Shown here: positions 1-9,427 of the stretch, in pieces
Position numbering within the stretch: position 1 is the first letter of the stretch
Layout: every line of letters starts with the position of its first letter
Source of the DNA: Chakrabartia godavariana
GTDB lineage: Bacteria > Pseudomonadota > Alphaproteobacteria > Sphingomonadales > Sphingomonadaceae
DNA: 64,000 nucleotides
Direction of reading: 5' to 3'
Assembly: GCA_005518185.1 (NCBI GenBank)
Contig: RKSN01000002.1
Coordinates: forward strand, 662,352 to 726,351
Made by a program: the position numbers and the translations under genes
Notes under the pieces: generated by a model
Seen by the model: only the letters and a program-made list of their open reading frames with translations
Database searches by the model: none
Told to the model about the DNA's origin: nothing

Positions 1-829
1 CAAAGGCTGCGACCGAGCCGGGCACTTCGGTGATGCGCACCGTCTGCGGCATGTAGGTCGCGTCCTTCTTGTCGATGACCTGGCCGTAGACGCGGATGAA
101 GCCGTTATCGAACTCCTTCGTCAGGCTTGCGCGGAACTTGCCGCCATCGACGGCATTGAAGCCGGCGTGACGCACGTCGCCACCGATCTGATAATGGCCG
201 CCCACGTGGAAATAGAGATCGTCCGCCAGATGCGCGCCATATTCGGCGTCGACGCGGGTGTCCTTGTAATCCACGCCCTTCATGAACTGGATGCTGCCGC
301 CTTCGGTCTTCCCCGTCTTGTTGATGAGGTTGATGATGGCGCCGTTGCCATTGGTCGTCAGCGTCGCCGCGCTGCCGCCGCGCACCGATTCAATGCGGGC
401 GAGCGTGGCGTCGACCTTCACGAAACCGTCTGCGGGCGCGAAGTTGTGGTCCCCGAACAGCAGGACCGGAAGGCCATCTTCCTGCAGCGAGATGAACTGG
501 GCACCGCCCGTGACGGCCGGGAGGCCGCGGACCTGCATGTTGGAGTTGCCGCCACCGGCCGAGGATTCAGCACGGATGCCCGGCAGGCGGCGGAAGATTT
601 CGGCTGTGCCGCGCGGCGCCACATTGGCGACGCTCTCAACGTCGAGCGCGCTCACCGAGATGCTGGTGTCGAGGCGGTTGGTCGCCTTGGCAACGCCAGT
701 GACAACGATTTCGGAAACGCTGGTATCAGCGTCGTCGGCAGCGTCCTGCGCGAAAGCGGGCTGCGCGACGGCGGCTGCGAACGCCAAAGTGGCGAGCGAC
801 GCACGGGTGCGGAATGCGGACTTTTTCAT
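1..829 (-). CDS. TonB-dependent receptor, N-terminal part (runs off the left edge)
   Basis: Outer-membrane receptor importing a ligand, probably a sugar or oligosaccharide, with TonB energy. The reverse strand reads from ATG at 827-829, after an AGGGGAGAGG ribosome site. It gives a signal peptide ending in PAFAQ, then a plug domain with the short stretches IFRRLPGIRAES, MQVRGLP and INLINKTGKTEGG. The plug continues into the first barrel strands at the window edge. About 276 of an expected 700-1000 residues are visible. Two LacI-type palindromes lie 64-97 bp upstream and the lacI gene is divergent, so the receptor probably belongs to the sugar regulon. The substrate is inferred from neighbours only. 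Confidence 0.9.
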   Translation of the reverse strand, partial: MKKSAFRTRASLATLAFAAAVAQPAFAQDAADDADTSVSEIVVTGVAKATNRLDTSISVSALDVESVANVAPRGTAEIFRRLPGIRAESSAGGGNSNMQVRGLPAVTGGAQFISLQEDGLPVLLFGDHNFAPADGFVKVDATLARIESVRGGSAATLTTNGNGAIINLINKTGKTEGGSIQFMKGVDYKDTRVDAEYGAHLADDLYFHVGGHYQIGGDVRHAGFNAVDGGKFRASLTKEFDNGFIRVYGQVIDKKDATYMPQTVRITEVPGSVAAF

Positions 830-892
830 AACCTCTCCCCTGGACTTGAACTGGACCATTTCTACGGAACTGTCGCGTGGATAAGGCCTACA

Positions 893-902
893 CAATCGAT
901 TG
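893..902. promoter_or_regulatory. LacI-type operator palindrome O1
   Basis: Perfect 10-bp palindrome CAATCGATTG between the divergent TonB receptor and lacI genes. The same core recurs at 916-925, 4194-4203 and 7906-7915. LacI-family operators are typically even palindromes with a central CpG, as here. It probably controls the receptor promoter and may autoregulate lacI. Confidence 0.75.
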
Positions 903-914
903 CAATCGAAAAAT

Positions 915-926
915 GCAATCGATTGC
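915..926. promoter_or_regulatory. LacI-type operator palindrome O2
   Basis: Perfect 12-bp palindrome GCAATCGATTGC, centred 23 bp from O1 (about two helical turns). The close pair suggests cooperative binding on one DNA face. It lies in the 272-bp divergent gap between the TonB receptor and lacI. I see nothing else clear in that gap. Confidence 0.75.
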
Positions 927-1101
927 GAAAATGATGCCGATCAGGCCTGGAACGTTGCATTCGCGCCACAGGGCGGCACCGCGCAGCGGCAACCCGCCCG
1001 ATCCGGCACATTTCCCTGCGTGCCTTTGGCGCGTTTCGACCTTGATTTGACATCACTTCCCCTGAAAGGTGCGCCTGGATGAGGGGTGGTAGAATTCACG
1101 C

Positions 1102-2106
1102 ATGAGCCAGATCAAAACGATGAAGGAACTCGCCGATCTGGCGGGCGTGACGACGGGAACGGTCTCGCGCGCGCTGTCCGATTCGCCGCTGATCAGCCCC
1201 AAGACGCGGGAGCGCGTTCAGGCGCTGGCCCGCGAACACGGCTTTCGGCCCAATCTTCTCGCGCGCAACCTGCGCACGCAGCGGACCGGCGCGATTGGCG
1301 TCCTCATTCCGCTAGGCCATGAAAAGGGCCAGCACATTTCCGACCCGTTCTTCATCACGCTGCTCGGCTTCCTGGCCGATGAGCTGACCGAGCGGGGCTA
1401 TGACCTGCTCCTTTCGCGCGTGATCCCGGAAGATGACAGCTGGCTCGATCAGCATATCGGATCCGGCAAGACCGACGGCATTCTCGTCATCGGTCAGTCC
1501 GACCAGTCAGCGACGCTCGACGATGTCGCGGCGCGCTATCGGCCGATGGTCGTCTGGGGCGGCCATACGGACGGCCAGGCGCACTGCACGGTCGGATCAG
1601 ACAATGTGCGTGGCGGCGAGCTTGCCGCACAGCATCTCATCGCCCGCGGTTGCGAACGCATCGCCTTTTTTGGTGACCCCCATGCGCTTGAAATCGCGCA
1701 GCGGCTGGAAGGCTGCCAACGCGCGCTGGCGCAAGCAGGGCTTTCGGACAAGCTGACCGTCCTGCCCGCGCATCTGGTGGCTGAGGCTGCCCACCCCGAT
1801 ATCGCCGGCTTCCTCGGGTCCGCGCGGGAGCGGCCTCAGGGAATCTTTGCCGCATCCGACGTGATCGCCATGAGCGCGCTTCGGGCGCTGTCCGAATATG
1901 GGCTCGCCGTCCCCGGCGATGTGAAGGTCATCGGCTATGACGGACTGGCGATCGGTGAGCAGACCGTGCCCCGCCTCACCAGCGTGTCGCAGGATCTGCG
2001 CGCCGGGGCAGCGGCCATGGTCGATCTGCTGCTGCGTCGGATCGCGGGGGAGGATACGGGTTCGGTGATCCTCGAACCCGAACTGATCGTCAGGATGTCG
2101 GCCTGA
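1102..2106 (+). CDS. LacI-family transcriptional regulator of the sugar locus
   Basis: A 334-residue repressor. An N-terminal LacI helix-turn-helix (residues 6-28, ELADLAGVTTGTVSRAL) and the hinge region (RPNLLARNLRTQRTG) are followed by a periplasmic-binding-protein-like sugar-sensing domain to the C terminus. Length is normal for the family. It is divergent from the TonB receptor and its 3' end overlaps the convergent ROK kinase gene by 17 bp. The four CAATCGATTG palindromes of the locus are its likely operators, with relief by an imported sugar or sugar phosphate. An in-frame ATG at 1120 is an alternative start. The effector is unknown. Confidence 0.93.
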   Translation: MSQIKTMKELADLAGVTTGTVSRALSDSPLISPKTRERVQALAREHGFRPNLLARNLRTQRTGAIGVLIPLGHEKGQHISDPFFITLLGFLADELTERGYDLLLSRVIPEDDSWLDQHIGSGKTDGILVIGQSDQSATLDDVAARYRPMVVWGGHTDGQAHCTVGSDNVRGGELAAQHLIARGCERIAFFGDPHALEIAQRLEGCQRALAQAGLSDKLTVLPAHLVAEAAHPDIAGFLGSARERPQGIFAASDVIAMSALRALSEYGLAVPGDVKVIGYDGLAIGEQTVPRLTSVSQDLRAGAAAMVDLLLRRIAGEDTGSVILEPELIVRMSA

Positions 2107-2971
2107 CGCCCGCAACCAGCGCATAGGCACCCATCAGCCCGGCATCCGCGCCAAGGCCCGGGGCCTGAACGACATCGGACGCGCGACCGACGAAATAGCC
2201 TGCCCCCAGCTCCTCCGCCGTCGATCGGATGAGATCGAGCAGACCGGGCGTCCCCGTGACGCCGCCGCCCATCACGATGCAATCGGGCTCCATGATCGCC
2301 TGAAACGTGCAGACGGCCTGTGCCAGATACCAGGCGATCATGCGCTGCTCCGTCCCGCCCTGCGGAAGTTCCGACAGCGAGCGCCCCCAGCGCGCGAGGA
2401 TCGCCGGGCCGCTGGCCAGCCCCTCCAGACAGCCACCGTGGAACGGACAGGCTCCAGCAAAGGCCGTATCGTCGGGATGGCGCGGCAGGCGCATATGCCC
2501 CATTTCCGGATGGCTGAGGCCGTGCAGGATGCGGCCATCGACCACCGCACCGCCCCCCACGCCAGTCCCGATGGTCAGATAGAGGCAGACCCGCTTGCCC
2601 CGACCTGCGCCCCAGAGCGATTCCGCCAGCGCCGCCCCGTTCACATCGGTGTCGACTTCGACGGGGCAGGCAAAGGCTTTCGCGAACGGCCCGGCGAGAT
2701 CAGCCCCGCTCCAGCCCGGCTTCGGCGTGCGCGTGACATGACCCCATTGTGGCGACGCGCGGTTGAGGTCGAGCGGCCCGAACGAGGCGATGCCCACGCC
2801 CTGCAACGGCACCCCCTGCGCCCGAAACCAGTCGAGCGCGGCGCCGATCGTGTCGGCAGGCATGGTCGTCGGCACACGGTGCCGGGCAAGGATCGTCCCC
2901 GATGCATCGGCCAGACCCAGCACGAACTTCGTGCCGCCCGCCTCGATCAGTCCGAAATGTCCGCCGCTCAT
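2090..2971 (-). CDS. ROK-family sugar kinase, probable fructokinase
   Basis: A 293-residue ROK kinase that probably phosphorylates cytoplasmic fructose to fructose 6-phosphate. Visible motifs are the N-terminal phosphate loop GLIEAGGTKFV (residues 7-17), TIGTGVGGG in the middle, and the ROK zinc and sugar motif (GHMRLPRH followed by CPFHGGCLEGLASGPA). The start overlaps the stop of the GH68 gene by 4 bp (ATGA), so the two are translationally coupled. That pairing with a sucrose-splitting enzyme favours fructose as substrate, although ROK kinases for glucose or mannose look similar. Confidence 0.88.
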   Translation of the reverse strand: MSGGHFGLIEAGGTKFVLGLADASGTILARHRVPTTMPADTIGAALDWFRAQGVPLQGVGIASFGPLDLNRASPQWGHVTRTPKPGWSGADLAGPFAKAFACPVEVDTDVNGAALAESLWGAGRGKRVCLYLTIGTGVGGGAVVDGRILHGLSHPEMGHMRLPRHPDDTAFAGACPFHGGCLEGLASGPAILARWGRSLSELPQGGTEQRMIAWYLAQAVCTFQAIMEPDCIVMGGGVTGTPGLLDLIRSTAEELGAGYFVGRASDVVQAPGLGADAGLMGAYALVAGVRPTS

Positions 2972-4134
2972 TCTGCCTCCGCCCTCACAGTAGCACGGTC
3001 CCCATCCAGCAACAGGCGGAATGCGGGGGCCGGGCCACCCGCAAAATGCGCACGGCGCCAGGCCGGATCATCCTGTATGTCGGCGGCCGATGTGACACCG
3101 ACCAGATCGGCAAAGCCATGCACGGTCAAATCCTGCGTCACCCACCAGCTATAGCTCTGGAACGGCGCCTCTGTCGGATTGGCCGCCACGAGCCCCGTGC
3201 CGTTGAGCGGGGTAAACGGACCAAGCGCGGACGGGCCCACTGCGCCATAGAGGCCATTGGGTCCGCTCGGCCCACCTGCGGCGAACACTTTGCGCTGCGT
3301 CGACCAGAAGAGATAATAAAGCCCGTCGCGCGCCATCATGATCGGGCGTTCGAGTTCATTGTTGAGCCCGTCGGCAGAGAGGACGGGGGGTAGCAATGCC
3401 CATCCATCATGACGCCTGGTCGTCGACCGCGCGACGCCGATCACGCCGTTCCAGTCGCTCGAGGAGCCCGCAAGCGAGCCGGTAAAATAGAGATAGTCGT
3501 GGCCAGTTACGGGATCGCGGAAGTGCGCTGGGTCACGAAACCCCTTGATCGCGCCCGGTGCGCCTTCGACGGCGCCGACAATCTCATAGTGTCGGCCATC
3601 GCTCTTTATGGTCTCAGTCGGCCCACACCAGTCAGACGCCCGTGCCACGCCATCGTGGACCGAGAGTGTCGCCCACATCTGGAACAGCCGTTGCGCGACC
3701 GTCGTCCGGGTCTCCCCGCGAAAGCCAGCAGCGGTATAAAAGAGCGTCAGGCGCTGCGCCGCCGGATCATAGAGCGCAGACCCGGCCCATTCGCGGCTCC
3801 CGGGGTTGGCATCGTCGGGCAGCAAAAGGCCACAATCCCGCCACTCCGCGCCCTTTTGCGACATCAGCCGGATGCGCGCGCATTGATGCCGGGATTCCGG
3901 GTCCGGCGCACGGGGCGCCGAAAGAACGAGCCAGAGCGTCCAGCCATCAAACCGGGCGGTTGCGCCGTCGACCAGCTGGACGGGCCACATGTCCCACAGA
4001 TCAACCCCGGGCAGCAGGTCGCGGACGTCTGCCCGGCCGATCAAAGGGATGGCAGGCGCGCGGGCGGCATCGATACGGGCAACGTCGGCGGGCGACCAAA
4101 TTGTCGTCGACACCTCTGACGGCAGAACCTTCAC
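2968..4134 (-). CDS. GH68 sucrose-active enzyme (levansucrase or beta-fructofuranosidase), apparently cytoplasmic
   Basis: Glycoside hydrolase family 68 protein of about 388 residues that cleaves sucrose, releasing glucose and either free fructose or fructan. In this numbering the WDMWP motif carries the nucleophile (about Asp48), GFRDPAHF the transition-state stabiliser (about Asp201) and NELERPI the acid/base (about Glu262). An ATG at 4206 would place the LacI operator (4194-4203) inside the coding sequence. I therefore prefer the GTG at 4134, preceded by GGAGGGGG; an ATG at 4170 is another option. No signal peptide is visible from any start. An intracellular invertase role, fed by the transporter and followed by the coupled fructokinase, fits best. 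Confidence 0.85.
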   Translation of the reverse strand: MKVLPSEVSTTIWSPADVARIDAARAPAIPLIGRADVRDLLPGVDLWDMWPVQLVDGATARFDGWTLWLVLSAPRAPDPESRHQCARIRLMSQKGAEWRDCGLLLPDDANPGSREWAGSALYDPAAQRLTLFYTAAGFRGETRTTVAQRLFQMWATLSVHDGVARASDWCGPTETIKSDGRHYEIVGAVEGAPGAIKGFRDPAHFRDPVTGHDYLYFTGSLAGSSSDWNGVIGVARSTTRRHDGWALLPPVLSADGLNNELERPIMMARDGLYYLFWSTQRKVFAAGGPSGPNGLYGAVGPSALGPFTPLNGTGLVAANPTEAPFQSYSWWVTQDLTVHGFADLVGVTSAADIQDDPAWRRAHFAGGPAPAFRLLLDGDRATVRAEAE

Positions 4135-4193
4135 CTGTGACACCCCCTCCGCACCAGACCGCGTTCCCATAGCATGCGCGCGCGACAAAACAA

Positions 4194-4203
4194 CAATCGA
4201 TTG
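4194..4203. promoter_or_regulatory. LacI-type operator upstream of GH68-fructokinase
   Basis: CAATCGATTG 60 bp upstream of the preferred GH68 start. It lies in a 16-base stretch (CAACAATCGATTGCAT, 4191-4206) that recurs exactly at 7903-7918. It implies a second regulated promoter inside the locus, separating GH68-fructokinase from transporter-galT-galK. Confidence 0.75.
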
Positions 4204-4247
4204 CATAAACTTGGCGGAGACTGGACCCGGCAGGCAGCAGCTGTGCC

Positions 4248-5399
4248 TTAAAGGATGGATGCGCCGTCGGCCGCCTGCTCGACCAGCATCAGCGGCGCGC
4301 CGCCATCCGGCGTGCGATAGCCGCGCAGAACCGCCTCTTGGGCGGCCCCCAGCCTGTCCTCAGCCACAATGGCGACGACGGCCCCGCCAAAGCCGCCGCC
4401 GGTCATCCGCGCGCCGCCCCGGCCCCCGATGGCACCGGACAGCAAGGCGACCAGCCCATCAATGGCAGGCAAAGTGATCTCAAAATCATCGCGCATCGAC
4501 GCATGCGACCCCGCCATGAGCTGTCCCAGCGTGCCAAGGTCATCCCGCGCCAGCGCGGCGGCCGCCTCCAGCGTCCGGGCATTCTCGGTAATGACATGCC
4601 GCGCGCGCCGGAAGGTCGCCTCGTCAAGGGAGGCGCGGGCCGCCTCCAGCATGGGCAACGTCGCATCGCGCAGCGCGGGCACGCCTAGCGCGCGGGCCGC
4701 CGCCTCGCATTGTGCCCGGCGGGCATTATAGGCCCCTTCAACGAGCCCACGCGAAATGCCCGAATGGACGATCAGGATCGCTGCACCGGCGGGAATCGGC
4801 ACCGGGCGACAGTCGAGCGACCGGCAGTCGATCAGCATCGCATGGCCTGCAAGACCGCGCGCCGAAATCAGCTGATCCATGATCCCGACGCGCGTCCCCA
4901 CAAAGTCCGCCTCCGCGCTCTGGGCCATGCGGGCAAGATCGGTCGGGTCGATATCCGCACCGGACAGCGCATCGAGCGCAACGCCCACCGCCACGGCAAT
5001 GGAGGCGGAGGACGAAAGACCCGCCCCGCGCGGCACATCCCCGGCAACCGCCAGTTCACCGCCCGCCAGACGCACGCCCGCTTTCTGCATCGCGCACACC
5101 ATGCCGCGCACATAATCGGCCCAGTGAAAGGCGGCATTGTGGCCGATCGCCGCATGGAGCGGAATGGCGTCCCGCTCTCCGCCATAATCCGCCGCCACCA
5201 CGACCAGATCATCCGTCCCGGTGCGCCGCGCGGCGACCAGCGTGTGCTCGCCAATCGCTGCGGGCAAAACGAAGCCGTCATTATAGTCAGTATGCTCTCC
5301 GATCAGGTTCACGCGGCCAGGCGCGCGCGCAATCAGGTCCGGCACGCCGCCGAATGCCCGCGCAAAACTGTCCCGCACGCGATCGACGAGCGCGCTCAT
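4248..5399 (-). CDS. galK: Galactokinase (GHMP family)
   Basis: A 383-residue cytoplasmic kinase making galactose 1-phosphate from galactose and ATP, the first step of the Leloir pathway. Visible are the galactokinase signature [15 protein letters not shown] (about residues 28-42), the GHMP phosphate loop [28 protein letters not shown] with the catalytic Asp, and the C-terminal [14 protein letters not shown]. Its start overlaps the galT stop by 4 bp (ATGA). It lies downstream of the transporter and galT and probably shares the LacI operator at 7906-7915. No galE is seen in the window. Confidence 0.95.
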   Translation of the reverse strand: MSALVDRVRDSFARAFGGVPDLIARAPGRVNLIGEHTDYNDGFVLPAAIGEHTLVAARRTGTDDLVVVAADYGGERDAIPLHAAIGHNAAFHWADYVRGMVCAMQKAGVRLAGGELAVAGDVPRGAGLSSSASIAVAVGVALDALSGADIDPTDLARMAQSAEADFVGTRVGIMDQLISARGLAGHAMLIDCRSLDCRPVPIPAGAAILIVHSGISRGLVEGAYNARRAQCEAAARALGVPALRDATLPMLEAARASLDEATFRRARHVITENARTLEAAAALARDDLGTLGQLMAGSHASMRDDFEITLPAIDGLVALLSGAIGGRGGARMTGGGFGGAVVAIVAEDRLGAAQEAVLRGYRTPDGGAPLMLVEQAADGASIL

Positions 5400-6430
5400 T
5401 GAGCCACCCGATAATGGACCGTCGGTTGCGCCCGCAGACGCTCAGCCGCCTGTTCCGGGGTCAGATCCCGCTGCGGCTCGGCCAGCATCTCATAACCCAC
5501 CATGAACTTGCGCACCGAGGCCGAGCGCAATAGCGGCGGATAGAAATGGGCGTGCAGCTGCCAATGGTCGATCTGCGCGGGCCAGAAGGGCGCGCCATGC
5601 CAGCCCATGGAATAGGGAAAGGACGTCTCGAACAGATTGTCATAGCGGATCGTCAGATCCTTGAGGACAATGGCGAGACTGGCACATTGCGCGCCTGTCA
5701 GCTCGGTCATCCGCCTGACCGGAAAGCGGGGCAGCAACAGCGTCTCGAACGGCCAGGCCGCCCAATATGGCACGACGGCAATCCAGTCTGCGTGTTCGAC
5801 CACGGATCTCGGCCCGCCGACCTCCCGCGCTGCCAGTTCGAGCAGCATGGGGCGACCGTGCGCCGCGCTCCAGTCCGCCTGCGTCCGGTCCTCGGTCGCG
5901 GCTTCTCCGGGCAGATAGCGCGTCGCCCAGACCTGCCCATGGGGGTGCGGGTTGGACGCGCCCATCATTGCGCCCTTGTTCTCGAACAGCTGGACATGCG
6001 CATAGTGGCGGCCAAGGTCTTCGGTCTGCGCGATCCAGACGGCGATGACCTCTTCGATCGCCGCCAGCGAAAGTTCGGGCAGCGACTTGCTGTGGTCCGG
6101 GGAAAAGCAGATCACACGGCTCGTTCCCTGCGCACCTGCGGCGTGGAACAGCGAGTCATGCGTCTGCGGGGCGGGATTGTCGGGCAGCAGCGCGGCAAAA
6201 TCGTTCGGGAATACGAACGTCCCCGCATAAGGCGGGTTCACTTCCCCTGTGACCCGGCGATTGCCCGGACACAGATAGCAGGCGGGATCATGGAACGGGC
6301 GCGGGCTGCGGTCCGGCGGCTCCTGCTGCCCCAGCCACGGGCGCTTGGCCCGATGTGGCGACACGAGCAGCCATTCGTCGCGCAGGAGATTGTAGCGCCG
6401 GTGCGGATGTTCTGAGGGGTCGAATATCAT
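5396..6430 (-). CDS. galT: Galactose-1-phosphate uridylyltransferase
   Basis: A 344-residue enzyme exchanging galactose 1-phosphate with UDP-glucose to give UDP-galactose and glucose 1-phosphate. It has the zinc-site CYLCPGNRR near residues 52-60, and the NPHPHGQVW active-site motif, whose second His is the uridylylated nucleophile in the family. Length matches the family. It is coupled to galK by a 4-bp overlap and follows the transporter by 59 bp. The gal genes are thus under the sucrose-type LacI control rather than a separate GalR-type unit. Confidence 0.95.
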   Translation of the reverse strand: MIFDPSEHPHRRYNLLRDEWLLVSPHRAKRPWLGQQEPPDRSPRPFHDPACYLCPGNRRVTGEVNPPYAGTFVFPNDFAALLPDNPAPQTHDSLFHAAGAQGTSRVICFSPDHSKSLPELSLAAIEEVIAVWIAQTEDLGRHYAHVQLFENKGAMMGASNPHPHGQVWATRYLPGEAATEDRTQADWSAAHGRPMLLELAAREVGGPRSVVEHADWIAVVPYWAAWPFETLLLPRFPVRRMTELTGAQCASLAIVLKDLTIRYDNLFETSFPYSMGWHGAPFWPAQIDHWQLHAHFYPPLLRSASVRKFMVGYEMLAEPQRDLTPEQAAERLRAQPTVHYRVAQ

Positions 6431-6489
6431 CGTCCCCGTTAAATCGCCCGGAGGGCGCTGCTGTTCCCTCCGACCAGACGCAGGTGGGG

Positions 6490-7836
6490 CTAGTGCGCCG
6501 TCGGGTCGGCGTCACGCACCCGCAGGACAGCAACTGCGGCGCAGGCCAGCAGGGCACCCGCCAGCATCAGCACGTGCCGGGCGTCACCACCGAGCACGCT
6601 GTGATAGAAGAGCGGCAAGGTCGCCGCGTTGATCAGCATGGGAATGACGATCATCATGTTGAAGATGCCCATGTAAACCCCCGTGCGATGCGCGGGGATG
6701 CAGCTGGCGAGCATGACATAGGGCGTCCCCATGATGCTGCCCCAGCAGATGCCGATGCCCACCGCTGGCAGGATGAGCCAAAGCGGATTCGCGATGAGCG
6801 GCAAGAGCGCCATGCCGACGCCCCCGGCGACAAGCGCGGCTGCATGGACGCGCCGTGGCCCCGCCTTGCGGACGAGCGGAACCATGGCGAGGGCGGCGGC
6901 AAAGGCAATCGCGTTGTAGGCCGCCCCCAGCGTCCCGTTGGTCAGCACCGCGCTGCGGAAGCCATCCGAAACAGGGTCGGTCGTGTTATAGACCGAACGC
7001 GCGATCGAGAGCGTGACATAGTTCCAGTAACAGAACATCGCATACCACTGGAACAGCATCATGACGCCCAGCTTGCGCATCGGCGTCGGCATCTCGCGAA
7101 TGGCATCCCAGATTTCGCGCAGGGTTGCGGACACAGATTTCGGCGCGGCCGCGATCTGCGCACGCTGCGCCTCGGACAGGGGAAGCTCTGGCACACGCAG
7201 GATCGACCAGAAAATGGTCGACAGCGACAGCACCGCGCCGATCGTGAAGACGATGTGGACCGTCTGCGGAATGTTGTGCGCATCCACCGCATCCCGGTCG
7301 ATCCCGAAGAAACCGACCAGCAGGGCGGGCGTCCCGAGCGCTAGGCACTGGGCAAGGCCGGTAAACGCACTCTGGATGAGAAAGCCGATATTGTGCTGAT
7401 CGGCGTTAAGCCGGTCGCTCACATAAGCGCGGTACGGCTCCATGGTGATGTTGTTGCCCGCGTCCAGAATCCACAACAGGCTCGCCGCCATCAGCAGGCT
7501 CGACGACAGGGGCATGAACCACAGACCAATCGAACACAGGACCGCGCCCAGCAGAAAATAGGGCGTCCGCCGCCCCCAGCGGGAATTGGTGCGGTCGCTC
7601 ATGGCACCGATGATGGGCTGGACGATGAGTCCGGTCAGCGGCCCGGCCAGCTGGAGGATCGGCAGCGACGCCTCATCGGCACCCAGATAGGAATAGATCG
7701 GCGCCATGTTCCCCTGCTGCAGGCCGAAGCTGAACTGCAGACCGAGAAATCCGAGATTCATCTCTAGGATGCGCCAGAGCGACAGGCGCGGCTTGTCTGT
7801 CCCCGATGCCGAAAACGCCGCTGCTCCGATTGCCAT
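6490..7836 (-). CDS. SLC45/GPH-type MFS sugar transporter (sucrose or galactoside importer)
   Basis: A 448-residue inner-membrane symporter with about 12 hydrophobic segments. The loop [18 protein letters not shown] after TM2 and [12 protein letters not shown] are typical of the sucrose-proton symporter/GPH branch of the MFS. The reading frame is open further upstream, but ATG at 7834-7836 is preceded by GGGAGGATGACCTT and follows the LacI operator, so this start is preferred. It is first in the transporter-galT-galK unit. It probably imports the disaccharide or trisaccharide that the TonB receptor brings into the periplasm; sucrose, a galactoside or raffinose are all possible. Confidence 0.85.
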   Translation of the reverse strand: MAIGAAAFSASGTDKPRLSLWRILEMNLGFLGLQFSFGLQQGNMAPIYSYLGADEASLPILQLAGPLTGLIVQPIIGAMSDRTNSRWGRRTPYFLLGAVLCSIGLWFMPLSSSLLMAASLLWILDAGNNITMEPYRAYVSDRLNADQHNIGFLIQSAFTGLAQCLALGTPALLVGFFGIDRDAVDAHNIPQTVHIVFTIGAVLSLSTIFWSILRVPELPLSEAQRAQIAAAPKSVSATLREIWDAIREMPTPMRKLGVMMLFQWYAMFCYWNYVTLSIARSVYNTTDPVSDGFRSAVLTNGTLGAAYNAIAFAAALAMVPLVRKAGPRRVHAAALVAGGVGMALLPLIANPLWLILPAVGIGICWGSIMGTPYVMLASCIPAHRTGVYMGIFNMMIVIPMLINAATLPLFYHSVLGGDARHVLMLAGALLACAAVAVLRVRDADPTAH

Positions 7837-7905
7837 AAGGTCATCCTCCCGGGTGCGCCATTGCGTCACCTCTCTGAGGCTTAGCGCACTGAACGGCAAA
7901 CGCAA

Positions 7906-7915
7906 CAATCGATTG
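7906..7915. promoter_or_regulatory. LacI-type operator upstream of transporter-galT-galK
   Basis: CAATCGATTG 70 bp upstream of the transporter ATG. It is the fourth copy of the locus operator. The gap 7837-7969 contains only this site and the transporter ribosome site. Confidence 0.75.
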
Positions 7916-7969
7916 CATGAATGACCCGAAAAGAGGCGGCCGGACTGTATGCCGGTCGCCTCCTTTGGA

Positions 7970-8605
7970 TCAGACGATATAGTGCGCGGTCGTCTTGGCC
8001 CTGACCTCATCGGCGGTGACGCCGGGGGCCATTTCGATGAGCCGGAACGGCGCGGCGTGGTCGGGCCGCTGGAACACGGCAAGGTCGGTCACGATCATGT
8101 CGACCACGTTCTTGCCCGTCAGCGGCAGCGTGCAGGCCGGGATGAACTTCGGGCTGCCATCCTTGGCATTGTGTTCCATGACCACGATGATCTTCTTGAC
8201 GCCTGCAACGAGGTCCATCGCCCCGCCCATGCCCTTGATCATCTTGCCCGGGATCATCCAGTTGGCGATGTCGCCATTCTCGTCCACTTCCATCGCGCCG
8301 AGCACGGTCAGGTCGATATGCCCGCCCCGGATCATCGCGAAGCTCGCAGCGCTGTCGAAGTACGCCGACTGGGGCAGTTCGGAGATCGTCTGCTTGCCCG
8401 CATTGATGAGATCGGGGTCTTCCTCGCCCTCAAACGGGAACGGCCCGATGCCGAGCATCCCGTTTTCCGACTGGAGCGTCACCGTGATGCCCTGCGGCAC
8501 ATGGTTTGCGACCAAGGTCGGGATGCCGATGCCGAGGTTGACGTAATAGCCGTCCTGCAGCTCCTGTGCCGCGCGGGCGGCCATTTCGTCTCTCGTCCAA
8601 GCCAT
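7970..8605 (-). CDS. scoB: 3-oxoacid CoA-transferase subunit B
   Basis: A 211-residue beta subunit of a succinyl-CoA:3-ketoacid (acetoacetate) CoA-transferase, moving CoA from succinyl-CoA to acetoacetate. [17 protein letters not shown] near the N terminus and [10 protein letters not shown], containing the catalytic Glu of the ENG motif, identify the family. [31 protein letters not shown] is also characteristic (seen at about residues 92-122). The ATG touches the scoA stop (1-base overlap), so the subunits are coupled. An adipate-type (PcaJ) substrate cannot be excluded, but no catechol-pathway genes are adjacent. Confidence 0.9.
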   Translation of the reverse strand: MAWTRDEMAARAAQELQDGYYVNLGIGIPTLVANHVPQGITVTLQSENGMLGIGPFPFEGEEDPDLINAGKQTISELPQSAYFDSAASFAMIRGGHIDLTVLGAMEVDENGDIANWMIPGKMIKGMGGAMDLVAGVKKIIVVMEHNAKDGSPKFIPACTLPLTGKNVVDMIVTDLAVFQRPDHAAPFRLIEMAPGVTADEVRAKTTAHYIV

Positions 8606-9327
8606 TATGCGGTTTCCTCAGTCTGTTCGGTTTTTTGGCGCACAGTGCGGAACTCGATCTTCTTGTCATAGGGCGCGCCCACGATCATGCGCTGCACATA
8701 GACGCCCGGCAGGTGGATGCCGTCCGGATCGAGGCTGCCCACCGGCACGATCTCTTCGACCTCGACCACGCAGACCTTCCCGCAGGTCGCGGCCGGCAGG
8801 TTGAAGTTGCGGGCGGTCTTGCGGAACACAAGGTTGCCGCTCTCATCGGCCTTCCACGCCTTCACGATGGCGAGATCGGCAAAGATGCCACGTTCGAGGA
8901 TATAGTCCTCGCCGTTGAAGGACTTCACTTCCTTGCCTTCGGCGACCTGGGTGCCAACACCGGTCTTCGTATAGAAGCCGGGTATGCCAGCTCCCCCTGC
9001 GCGCATCCGCTCGGCCAGCGTGCCCTGCGGGCAGAACTCGACCTCGAGCTCGCCGGCCAGATACTGCCGCTCAAACTCCTTGTTCTCGCCCACATAAGAC
9101 GAGATCATCTTTCTGATCTGGCGCGTGCGCAGCAGCTTGCCGAGCCCTTCGCCATCAATCCCAGCATTGTTCGACGCAACCGTCAGACCTGTCACGCCCG
9201 AGGCCACGATCGCATCAATCAGCCGCTCCGGTATCCCGCACAGGCCAAAGCCACCCGCCGCCACCAGCATGTCATCGCGCAACAGCCCGTCCAGCGCCGC
9301 CGTTGCATCGGGGTAGAGTTTTTTCAT
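8605..9327 (-). CDS. scoA: 3-oxoacid CoA-transferase subunit A
   Basis: A 240-residue alpha subunit partnering the downstream scoB product. [31 protein letters not shown] and [19 protein letters not shown] are diagnostic of the class I CoA-transferase A subunit. The heterodimer activates acetoacetate to acetoacetyl-CoA in ketone-body or polyhydroxybutyrate turnover. A perfect dyad at 9388-9406, about 60 bp upstream of the ATG, is a likely operator. Confidence 0.92.
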   Translation of the reverse strand: MKKLYPDATAALDGLLRDDMLVAAGGFGLCGIPERLIDAIVASGVTGLTVASNNAGIDGEGLGKLLRTRQIRKMISSYVGENKEFERQYLAGELEVEFCPQGTLAERMRAGGAGIPGFYTKTGVGTQVAEGKEVKSFNGEDYILERGIFADLAIVKAWKADESGNLVFRKTARNFNLPAATCGKVCVVEVEEIVPVGSLDPDGIHLPGVYVQRMIVGAPYDKKIEFRTVRQKTEQTEETA

Positions 9328-9387
9328 TGCTCACGAGTCTCCCTTGCGAGACGCGCAATAGCGAAGGTTTTGGCGGCGGACAAAACT

Positions 9388-9406
9388 TATGTTGCAGAGC
9401 AACATA
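9388..9406. promoter_or_regulatory. Perfect dyad upstream of scoAB
   Basis: TATGTTGC-AGA-GCAACATA: two 8-bp arms with a 3-bp spacer, in the 100-bp gap between the VIT-family gene and scoA. It sits where a promoter or operator for scoAB is expected. The core TTGC-N3-GCAA resembles the TGC-N3-GCA half-site arrangement reported for PhaR-type regulators of polyhydroxybutyrate metabolism. The regulator identity is inference. Confidence 0.55.
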
Positions 9407-9427
9407 TTTGACGCCTGGAAAATTGCG

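Noticed and set aside
167..934. Long plus-strand open frames across the first kilobase
   Set aside because: They run antisense to a clear TonB-dependent receptor with signal peptide and plug motifs; high GC gives long empty frames.
6355..7344. Plus-strand open frame of 329 codons antisense to the transporter and galT
   Set aside because: The translation is rich in Arg, His, Asp and Gln with no recognisable domain, and the opposite strand encodes well-conserved proteins.
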